Origin: Erodium maritimum
Taxonomy: Eukaryota > Streptophyta > Magnoliopsida > Geraniales > Geraniaceae
Assembly: GCA_963921825.1 (NCBI GenBank)
Contig: OY997594.1
Coordinates: 42,898,557 to 42,962,556 of the forward strand
DNA length: 64,000 bases
Reading direction: 5' to 3'
Part shown: piece after piece, positions 1-8,284 of the stretch
Numbering within the stretch: position 1 is the first letter of the stretch
How the letters are laid out: the number at the start of each line of letters is the position of its first letter
Notes under the pieces: model-generated
Databases searched by the model: none
Told to the model about the DNA's origin: nothing
Seen by the model: only the letters and a program-made list of their open reading frames with translations
Made by a program: the position numbers and the translations under genes

Positions 1-289
1 ATTTAATTATTAGAAAAGCATGATACGGGATTGTAGCGTTTATTAGAAAAACATGTTACGGGAACTTAGTAATTATTGGAAAGGCATGTGACACTTAGTA
101 GTGTCGTAGGAGCAGAGAACTTAGCGTAATTGATTTACTGGAGGCATATGACCATGCCCGGAGGTTGTTTGTGAACTTATCGATATTAGGAGTACTGGAG
201 GCATATGACCATGCCCGGAGGTTGATTGTGAAACTGTTGATATTAGGACTGTTGGAGGCTTGGGTTAAGCCGGAGGTTGATTGTTTATT

Positions 290-870
290 TTGGCGTCTTG
301 GGTGGCCTTGAGAGCCCGTGTATTATTATTGTTGAGTCTTGGGTGGCCTTGAGAGCCCGTGTTATTATTCGTGTTTGGGTGGCCATGAGAGCCCGTACTT
401 TACTGTTGGTGTTTAGCTGGCTTACGAGTTAGAGTCTCGGTAAGTTGCAAGCGTGTTATTTATTGTTGAGTTTGGGTGGCCTTGAGAGCCCGTGTTATTT
501 ATTGTTGAGTTGGGTGGCCTGGAGAGCCCGTGTTATTTATTGTTGAGTTTGGGTGGCCTTGAGAGCCCGTGTATTTAAATTGGTATCTTGGGTGGCCATG
601 AGTGCCCGTGTCTTACTATTGATGTTTTGGGGTGGCCGTGAGTGCCGTGGGGTTGTTGAACCCGAGTCTTGACCGTTGGTGTGTCTTGAGTGGCAGTGAG
701 TGTCGTGGGGTTGTTGAACCCGAGTCTTGACCGTTGGTGTGTCTTGAGTGGCAGTGAGTGCCGTGGGGTTGTTGAACCCGAGTCTTGACTGTTGGTGTGT
801 CTTGAGTGGCAGTGAGTGCCCGTGGGGTTGTTGAACCCGAGTCTTGATTGTTGAGGTGTTTTGAGTGGCC
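290..870 (+). repeat. Degenerate LTR minisatellite (GGGTGGCC..GCCCGTG and 58-bp units)
   Basis: Short units with GGGTGGCCTTGAGAGCCCGT recur from about 290 to 640. From about 640 to 860 there are four copies of a unit of about 58 bp containing GGGTTGTTGAACCCGAGTCTTGA. The same segment lies at about 6630-7210 and 12990-13575. Reverse-complement relatives occur in every other LTR in the window, so this is an ancestral part of the family LTR whose copy number varies. Confidence 0.85.
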
Positions 871-928
871 TTGAGTGACTGTGTGATTGAACTTGCCTGT
901 GATTGTGATTGTGGTTACCTGAAGTTGT

Positions 929-1312
929 GAGTTCTAAAGGTCGACAGCCTGATCCGACTTAGTGTCGATGAATTGCGAGTTCTAAAGGTCGACAGCCTGA
1001 TCCGACTTAGTGTCGATGAATTGCGAGTTCTAAAGGTCGACAGCCTGATCCGACTTAGTGTCGATGAATTGCGAGTTCTAAAGGTCGACAGCCTGATCCG
1101 ACTTAGTGTCGATGAATTGCGAGTTCTAAAGGTCGACAGCCTGATCCGACTTAGTGTCGATGAATTGCGAGTTCTAAAGGTCGACAGCCTGATCCGACTT
1201 AGTGTCGATGAATTGCGAGTTCTAAAGGTCGACAGCCTGATCCGACTTAGTGTCGATGAATTGCGAGTTCTAAAGGTCGACAGCCTGATCCGACTTCGTG
1301 TCGAGGAATTGC
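929..1312 (+). repeat. 48-bp minisatellite, 8 copies (array copy 1)
   Basis: Eight head-to-tail 48-bp units begin GAGTTCTAAAGGTCGACAGC. The last unit has two differences (ACTTCGTGTCGAGG). Each unit carries TCGACA and TGTCGA as an inverted pair. Because 48 is a multiple of three, one frame stays open as a 16-residue repeat, which looks like a side effect of period length and not a gene. The matching LTR region in the other elements has GGTCGAC motifs but not this expanded array. Confidence 0.95.
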
Positions 1313-1899
1313 GATAGGTCGATCCCTGACCTGATTGAGATTGGTTACTGAGCAGCTGGTGTGCGATCGTTTGTGATCTTGTTTGGCGTTGTGTAGTCTT
1401 TCTGTCGTGTCCTTGGAGGAGGTCGTCGATAGTTGTGTCGGGTCTACGTGGTGTTATCGAGTGTTGGGTCTGTTGAGGAAAGTAACGGGTTGTGGGTCAG
1501 TTGGGTACTTGAGTTGGGGACTGTAGTCCCGGTGTTGGGTTTGGTTTTAGTGTTACTGGCTTTATCTACTAATTATGCCGTAGTCAGTCTTTTATCCGTG
1601 GTGGTGAGCGAACGCTCACCCCTAGCTGCTTTTCCTACAGGTACTGTTCGTGGGACGGACTAGGTGAGCTCTCGAAGCTTGTGGAGCTAGGAGCGGAGTC
1701 CGGGTTTGTCTTTTGAGTCTAGTGACGGATACCTAGTACTTTTGTCCACTTGTTGGGACGTGTTTTAAACTGTAATTATTATTTTGATGAACTAAATTGG
1801 TATTTTAAAGTGTTTAATGAAAATAGGTTTCAAGTGCTTTTATGTTTTTAAAACGTTCGCGTCCCTAGTTCGGTTTACTGAAATTGGGGCGTGACAGCT

Positions 1900-1911
1900 T
1901 GGTATCAGAGC
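1900..1911 (+). other. Primer-binding site, initiator tRNA-Met
   Basis: TGGTATCAGAGC lies three bases after the LTR end. It is complementary to the 3' end of plant initiator tRNA-Met and is where minus-strand DNA synthesis starts. Identical sites are at 8288-8299 and 14724-14735. Confidence 0.9.
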
Positions 1912-2279
1912 TCGAGGTTTCACACCTCGGACTGTACGTCAATTAGGTGGGGAGAGTCGAGTCGGTAGAGTCCCGTCGTACGTTGGGTACGCAGGTCGGG
2001 AACCGTGTGTAGACCCGTGGTGTTGTGAGTCCTGCTTGTGTTTGTGTGTACGTGCGGTGTTTTCTTGCTGGCTTGCTGATTGTTGTTGCTGCGTGAAACG
2101 TTTTTAAGCTGTCGCGGGTCGACTCAGGAGCGCTCCTGTAGTCGAACGTGACAATGCTGACATCAAGTCGGTACAACGTAGTTCGGGGACGCCTGGATCG
2201 GGTTGTGACTGCGTGATGTCAAGTTTGAGGTTTTAAAAATGAAGTGGAGAAAGCTTTACAAATTTTGATTGTTTTGATG

Positions 2280-2945
2280 TTGTTTGACGTCGTGGGCGTT
2301 TGTGTTTGACTTTGATTGGCCCGGTGGGCGTGGTTCGGTGTTGGTAGGCCTGGTGGGCGTGTCTTGATTTTGTGTGACGCCGTGGGCGTTTGTGTTTGAC
2401 TTCGATTGGCCCTGTGGGCGTATTGTGATTGTTGTTGGTTGGCCCGGTGGGCGTGTTGTGCAGTTTTGGTTGGCCTGGTGGGCGCTATTTGACTTTTGTT
2501 GGCCCGGTGGGCGGGTGTCGTCGTTGTTGTTGTTATGGGTGTTTGGCCGGTTTGGCTTGTTCGTGGTTTAGTCGGGTTTTGTGACTCGTGTTCGGTCGTT
2601 GTTTTGGTACTTGGGTTTTATGATTAGTGGTCGAGTGTCTGCGTTGCACAAGCGTGTGAGTCGCTAGGAGAAGGGTAGGATGCGAGTGTCCTAGGATCGA
2701 CGTGACGGGGTGATAGGGGCGAAGTTGTCGCAGTTACGGGACGGACCACGGGCCGACCTGGTACGAGACCAGGACGGGCTCGCTGGTCCGATCCGGCAGC
2801 CAGCACGGACCGGCTGGCGTGCCGGCCCGGCAGCAAGCCCGGCACGGGTGGTGTTCCGGCTCGGCAACCAGACCGGCACGGACGGCCTGCCGGCCCGGAT
2901 TGCCATATGGTCCGGTCCACCTGCCGGACCGGTCCAGCCGGTTTT
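2280..2945 (+). repeat. GC-rich short tandem repeats after the primer site
   Basis: Between about 2300 and 2520 the motif GGCCCGGTGGGCGTG recurs six or more times. From about 2760 to 2945 a second GC-rich run based on CCGGC(A)CGG follows, ending in two A-runs (2947-2970). Other family members have a different GC-rich repeat in the same place, just inside the primer site. Open frames here (for example 2710-3132) are low-complexity and not credible proteins. The stretch 2970-3560 shows no gene. Confidence 0.8.
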
Positions 2946-3589
2946 CAAAAAAAAAATGAAAAAAAAAGGTAGTTTCGTTGTGCGTGTAGGTTTGTGGTTG
3001 TGTGACTCGGTCGTGTTCGTGTGGTTGAGCGTTGGTTTTACGGGTTTGTGTTCGCGGTTGTGGGTTGTAGAGGCCGTAGGCCTGGTGTACGGTTGGGTTG
3101 TTATTGAGTTTTTCGCTTACGTATTATTATAACTGAAGTACTAATAGTGTGAGAAATGGTGTGTGCTCAGCTGAGAGCGTGTTCTCCCGTCCTGAGGTTT
3201 CCCTACGTGATCGGGTATTTGGGTGATTGAGGTTGTGAACCTTAGTGATTGCTGAATCGAGGAAGTGTTTCCCGTGTCGAGGTTTATCTTACATGAGCGA
3301 GTACTTGAGGTGTTGTTAGCGTGAGCAGTGTGACGTCTGACTTCAGGTTCTGAGGTAGTGGTTTGCCCTGGTTAGATCGATAAGTCTTTAGTGCTTTACT
3401 AGTATGCCATAATCGAACGGGTGTCCGTGGAGGTGAGCATAACGCTCATCCCCTTTACTACTTTTCCCGCAAGGGACGAGTAGCGAACACTGGTTTGGTT
3501 GCGGAAAGTTACAAGTAAACGCCTAGAGGACCGTGTGAGGGTTACACTAGACCTTACCAGGGTGACTAATGGAGTGGGTGTTCGGGTTC

Positions 3590-4030
3590 CGTTTTGGGCG
3601 TCGGTTTCATTGGATGCCGGGTTATCACACTCGTTTGTTCGTCGAGTTGTGCTGAGAGGTTGGGGCTGAGTTTAGAGCCGTTGAGTCCACCCCTACGTCG
3701 GGACACGCCGGTTGGTGGTGGGGTGGTGTTGACTAGGTTCTGTCGTGCCTGCGGAGTTAGAGAAGCAAACCGATACAGGAGGTTCGAGAGAGGGCTCGAG
3801 AGCCCCGATGCTGGATCGAGTCCTCACCCCGAGGATTCGGGTATGTCCGGAGTTGGTAGGCACGACGACGGTATTGGAGCGAGGTCTTAGAGAGACCGCG
3901 AGGGTCCGTGAGTTTTAGCAGCGACTGAGCTTGTGCGTGTATCCGTGGGAAGGATACCCACGAAATGACCGCCTTGACGTGATCCTGGGAATGGATTGGC
4001 GAGCGAAGTACCAAGTCATTATCAGGTGGC
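3590..4030 (+). pseudogene. Aspartic protease remnant of gypsy pol
   Basis: The frame from 3594 contains SCAERLGLSLEPLSPPLRRD and CRACGVRE. These match the part of the gag-pol protease domain that follows the active site in the 55-64 kb element. The DTG active-site motif is absent, so the remnant is non-functional. It then runs into about 170 bp unlike the autonomous element and resumes at GGAATGGATTGGCGAGCG, matching the end of the protease-RT linker. Reverse transcriptase and RNase H are missing. The same remnant is at 9978-10418 and 16414-16854. Confidence 0.75.
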
Positions 4031-4034
4031 ATGT

Positions 4035-4754
4035 CTAGTGGAGCGGGATGCGGAGAGCGGTCGCGGAGTTAGTATCGCGATGCCTCGCCCGTCGGCAGGT
4101 GAGATCCGAACAACAGCGTCCCGCTGGATTATTGCAGCCACCGCCGGTTGCACGGTGGAAGTGGGGGCACGTCACGATGGGTTTCGTGAGTGATTGGCCG
4201 AGTTCGCCTACAGCAACAGCTTTCAGGCCAGTATCATGATGGCACCGTTCGAAGCGTTGTGTGATAGGCCGTGTCGGTCGCCCGTGTGCTGGGCAGAAGT
4301 GAGAAATAAGAGGTTATTGGGTCTAGAACTGGATCGAGAGACAGCTGAGTTGGTCGTGCCAAAGCATGAGCGGTTGAAGACCGCGCAGATTCAGCAGGAG
4401 CTATGCTGACTGACGGCGCCGACCTCTCGAGTCAGCAATCAGTGATCATGTATCCCGGGAGGTGAGCCCGAAAGATGGACTAACGCGTTTCAACCGCGGC
4501 AGAGGCGGGTTAGCCCCGCGGTGTATCGGGCCTTTCGAGGTCTTGAGTACGTCATTGACTGGGCAGATGTCGAGGTAACGAGTGATGTCCCGTGTAAGGA
4601 GAAACCGATGCGGGAAAGGGATCCACGAGAGCAGGTCCTGCGCGGAAAGGTTATCCGCTTAGAGCTGGTGTTGTGGCGACACCACGAGGCCGAGTCGACT
4701 TGGGAACGCGAGGGCGAGGTTCGCACGAAGCACACCGACCGGTTCAACTCCTGA
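4035..4754 (+). pseudogene. Integrase remnant lacking the catalytic core
   Basis: Three out-of-phase pieces of integrase can be read. They are the zinc-domain end ([20 protein letters not shown], 4045-4190), the piece after the catalytic core (LAEFAYSNSFQASIMMAPFE, 4194-4409), and the chromodomain-like C-terminus (WRHHEAESTWEREGEVR, about 4521-4754). The DDE core between the first two is deleted at about 4190, and the same junction occurs in the elements at 18-26, 32-40 and 41-45 kb. Equivalent remnants are at 10423-11142 and 16859-17578. No active enzyme is possible. Confidence 0.8.
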
Positions 4755-4791
4755 CGTGCGTTGTTCTAAATTTCGCGGACGAAATTTCTTT

Positions 4792-4803
4792 AAGGGGGGT
4801 AGA
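4792..4803 (+). other. Polypurine tract
   Basis: AAGGGGGGTAGA lies directly before the LTR start at 4805 and is the expected plus-strand primer of an LTR retrotransposon. Copies are at 11180-11191 and 17616-17627. Confidence 0.85.
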
Positions 4804-5183
4804 TTGTAATAACCACTCCCGGTCAACGCCAGTCAAATCTGCGAAAAACAGGAAAATTTAAATTTTGTGAGCAGACACTGAATTGAACCGCAATTGGACC
4901 CCGAGGGTCATACCGGACTTAAGTTGACCCCGTTATCGACCAAAATGAGTTCCAGGGGACTCAGGGCAACTTTCTGATCAATTTGGGAAATGTTGACTTT
5001 TCGCTGGAAAAGTCAACCGAGCGACGTTTTGGTCCATTCGAGGACCGTTTTGGATCCAAAAAGCTTAGCCGTCGTCGCAGCGATCTTAGTTGAGCCGTTT
5101 CCTTGTAGCCCGCGAAGTTTCATAATTTTTTGGAAAAAGTGCCCGTTCGGGGCCCGAAACGTCCGATTTTCGCGAATCTGATT

Positions 5184-5208
5184 GGAAAATATCTTCTAGA
5201 TATTTTCC
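5184..5208. other. Conserved LTR hairpin GGAAAATATC/GATATTTTCC
   Basis: A 10-bp perfect stem with a 5-base loop (TTCTA). The core GAAAATATCTTCTAGATATTTT is kept, with small changes, in LTRs of all the gypsy elements here (about 20445, 25960, 35005, 42890, 49040, 57465). Confidence 0.75.
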
Positions 5209-5330
5209 CAAAAAGGTGTGGGACCCAACTTGCCACTTGTCAAGCAAGTGGTGGTGTTAGGTGTGGGACAAGACAAGGAAGACTACTTTAGGTGTTAGTT
5301 TGTAATTAAGTATTAGTTTGATGTTTTTTT

Positions 5331-5338
5331 TATAAATA
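5331..5338 (+). promoter_or_regulatory. Putative TATA box of the LTR promoter
   Basis: TATAAATA lies about 525 bp into the LTR, at the end of a T-run and followed by A-rich then GA-rich DNA. This is a plausible core promoter for element transcription. Identical copies lie at 11719 and 18155. It is assigned by motif and position only. Confidence 0.5.
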
Positions 5339-5986
5339 AAACAAAAGGGAAGAATGAGTACACGTCCATACAATGTAAAAAGGGAAAAGAAAATGGAAAA
5401 AGAGAGTTAGTTTTTAGAGAGAGAAGGAGAAGGAGAAGAAGAGAGAAAAGAGAAGGAGTTGGGGTTTGTGGTCACTATTCACGAGCATCGAGCCATGGGT
5501 TTGTCTCAACGATAGTAGATTCGAGCTCACATTGTCTTCCTCTACGGTAAGAACCTAACCGATTTTCATTTTGGAACGTTTGAATTTTATGGTTTGAGTT
5601 TAAACGGTTTGATTAAGGTTGGGTTTTGTTTAAGATTGGTTTAAAGATGAATGGTTGAGGTTAGGGGTTCGTTAGGAACGTTTTGGGGCGAAAAGGAAAT
5701 TTTCCTAATTGTGGCCGGGTGGGGCCCACGTGCCCGAGTATCGGGTTTTCGTGTTCGGGTGGTTTAGGACGATCCCCAAGTAGTTAATCCACACCCGGAT
5801 CGGAATTTGGAATTAAATTGTGAAAGTTGGAATTTCGGGTTTAGAAACTTTAAACGTCAATTAAATGACTCGGAAGTCGGAATTCGATTCGGGCAAGTAC
5901 ATTGGGTTCCTTGAATTATTCTAAGACCGTAGAAACGAAAACGGGAATTTTTGGAGCCCCGGAAGGGCATTTCCAAAACCCGAGCA

Positions 5987-6076
5987 GATTCGCCATGTCG
6001 GGCGAATCGGGCCTTTACGGGTCCTTTATCGACAATGTCGAGTAATCGGGAAGTTTGGGAGTGATCGACATTGTCG
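5987..6076. other. Cluster of conserved LTR palindromes
   Basis: GATTCGCC and GGCGAATC (5987-5994 and 6001-6008) form an 8-bp stem. CGACAATGTCG (6030-6040) and CGACATTGTCG (6066-6076) are each near-palindromic and are exact reverse complements of one another, 25 bases apart. The cluster is present in every LTR in the window (for example 19600-19690, 25125-25210, 34180-34265, 43600-43690, 46245-46330, 56545-56635, 63755-63845). Confidence 0.8.
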
Positions 6077-7268
6077 GGGTTACGTTTGGGCGTTAAGTTT
6101 ATCGAATTTCAGTTTATTCCTGCGAGTTTAAAGGTGCCTTGAAATTATGTTCTTTTAGGTCGTGCTGCGGATCGAGGCAAAGGGAAGCTAGGCGAGTGAC
6201 TGAGATCACGCCGGGGCTTATTTGGGCACTCTTGGAGAACACGCACGAGGTAGGGAAAAGTAGCCGGATCTCGGCCCTGACTGGGGAAAGTTAACAGTAG
6301 AATTGCATGTGACACCGGGGTGTCGTGGGTTGAGTAGGTTATTTAATTATTAGAAAAGCATGATACGGGATTGTAGCGTTTATTAGAAAAACATGTTACG
6401 GGAACTTAGTAATTATTGGAAAGGCATGTGACACTTAGTAGTGTCGTAGGAGCAGAGAACTTAGCGTAATTGATTTACTGGAGGCATATGACCATGCCCG
6501 GAGGTTGTTTGTGAACTTATCGATATTAGGAGTACTGGAGGCATATGACCATGCCCGGAGGTTGATTGTGAAACTGTTGATATTAGGACTGTTGGAGGCT
6601 TGGGTTAAGCCAGAGGTTGATTGTTTATTTTGGCGTCTTGGGTGGCCTTGAGAGCCCGTGTATTATTATTGTTGAGTCTTGGGTGGCCTTGAGAGCCCGT
6701 GTTATTATTCGTGTTTGGGTGGCCATGAGAGCCCGTACTTTACTGTTGGTGTTTAGCTGGCTTACGAGTTAGAGTCTCGGTAAGTTGCAAGCGTGTTATT
6801 TATTGTTGAGTTTGGGTGGCCTTGAGAGCCCGTGTTATTTATTGTTGAGTTGGGTGGCCTGGAGAGCCCGTGTTATTTATTGTTGAGTTTGGGTGGCCTT
6901 GAGAGCCCGTGTATTTAAATTGGTATCTTGGGTGGCCATGAGTGCCCGTGTCTTACTATTGATGTTTTGGGGTGGCCGTGAGTGCCGTGGGGTTGTTGAA
7001 CCCGAGTCTTGACCGTTGGTGTGTCTTGAGTGGCAGTGAGTGTCGTGGGGTTGTTGAACCCGAGTCTTGACCGTTGGTGTGTCTTGAGTGGCAGTGAGTG
7101 CCGTGGGGTTGTTGAACCCGAGTCTTGACTGTTGGTGTGTCTTGAGTGGCAGTGAGTGCCCGTGGGGTTGTTGAACCCGAGTCTTGATTGTTGAGGTGTT
7201 TTGAGTGGCCTTGAGTGACTGTGTGATTGAACTTGCCTGTGATTGTGATTGTGGTTACCTGAAGTTGT

Positions 7269-7700
7269 GAGTTCTAAAGGTCGACAGCCTGATCCGACTT
7301 AGTGTCGATGAATTGCGAGTTCTAAAGGTCGACAGCCTGATCCGACTTAGTGTCGATGAATTGCGAGTTCTAAAGGTCGACAGCCTGATCCGACTTAGTG
7401 TCGATGAATTGCGAGTTCTAAAGGTCGACAGCCTGATCCGACTTAGTGTCGATGAATTGCGAGTTCTAAAGGTCGACAGCCTGATCCGACTTAGTGTCGA
7501 TGAATTGCGAGTTCTAAAGGTCGACAGCCTGATCCGACTTAGTGTCGATGAATTGCGAGTTCTAAAGGTCGACAGCCTGATCCGACTTAGTGTCGATGAA
7601 TTGCGAGTTCTAAAGGTCGACAGCCTGATCCGACTTAGTGTCGATGAATTGCGAGTTCTAAAGGTCGACAGCCTGATCCGACTTCGTGTCGAGGAATTGC
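7269..7700 (+). repeat. 48-bp minisatellite, 9 copies (array copy 2)
   Basis: Same unit as at 929-1312 with one extra copy. It ends with the same diverged terminal unit, so the gain happened within the run and not at its edge. Confidence 0.95.
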
Positions 7701-7990
7701 GATAGGTCGATCCCTGACCTGATTGAGATTGGTTACTGAGCAGCTGGTGTGCGATCCTTTGTGATCTTGTTTGGCGTTGTGTAGTCTTTCTGTCGTGTCC
7801 TTGGAGGAGGTCGTCGATAGTTGTGTCGGGTCTACGTGGTGTTATCGAGTGTTGGGTCTGTTGAGGAAAGTAACGGGTTGTGGGTCAGTTGGGTACTTGA
7901 GTTGGGGACTGTAGTCCCGGTGTTGGGTTTGGTTTTAGTGTTACTGGCTTTATCTACTAATTATGCCGTAGTCAGTCTTTTATCCGTGGT

Positions 7991-8008
7991 GGTGAGCGAA
8001 CGCTCACC
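7991..8008. other. LTR hairpin GGTGAGCG/CGCTCACC near the 3' end
   Basis: An 8-bp perfect stem with a 2-base loop, followed by CCCTAGCTGCTTTTCCTACAGGT, which looks like a pyrimidine tract and splice acceptor. The stem is kept in most LTRs (1603, 14427, about 18586, 23355, 32595, 40325, 55283), with one mismatch at 45120. A diverged copy of the whole module sits in the internal region at about 3400-3490. Confidence 0.7.
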
Positions 8009-8284
8009 CCTAGCTGCTTTTCCTACAGGTACTGTTCGTGGGACGGACTAGGTGAGCTCTCGAAGCTTGTGGAGCTAGGAGCGGAGTCCGGGTTTGTCTT
8101 TTGAGTCTAGTGACGGATACCTAGTACTTTTGTCCACTTGTTGGGACGTGTTTTAAACTGTAATTATTATTTTGATGAACTAAATTGGTATTTTAAAGTG
8201 TTTAATGAAAATAGGTTTCAAGTGCTTTTATGTTTTTAAAACGTTCGCGTCCCTAGTTCGGTTTACTGAAATTGGGGCGTGACA

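Larger units (their letters stand above)
1..1896 (+). repeat. LTR 1 of the array (3' part; window starts inside it)
   Basis: This is the 3' portion of the long LTR, identical in layout to 6341-8284. It ends in GTGACA just before the primer-binding site. It holds two or three copies of a block with GGAGGCATATGACCATGCCC (about 140-240), a run of GGGTGGCC...GAGAGCCCGTG repeats, 58-bp repeats and a 48-bp minisatellite. The region near 1603-1620 forms a perfect 8-bp hairpin. No coding function is seen. Confidence 0.88.
4805..8284 (+). repeat. LTR 2 of the array (complete, 3480 bp)
   Basis: A complete long terminal repeat, TGTAATAACC...GGGCGTGACA. In order it holds a TATA-like box (5331), GA-rich DNA (5400-5460), several hairpin-forming palindromes (5184-5208, 5987-6076, 7991-8008), the degenerate 58-bp repeats and nine 48-bp units (7269-7700). 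It differs from LTR 3 by two substitutions I could find and one 48-bp unit. LTRs of about 3-3.5 kb are typical of Tekay/Del-type plant chromoviruses. Confidence 0.92.

Noticed and set aside
929-1312. CRISPR-like direct repeats (here and in the 58-bp LTR repeats)
   Set aside because: Units are contiguous with no unique spacers, in a plant genome.
973-1317. Open frame of repeated 16-residue units (also 7313-7705 and 13701-14141)
   Set aside because: It exists only because the minisatellite period is 48 bp. It lies inside a non-coding LTR and has no conserved homologue in sibling LTRs.
2710-3132. 140-codon frame and antisense partners over the GC-rich leader repeats
   Set aside because: Low-complexity repeat translation in several frames at once, with no motif and no counterpart in other family members.
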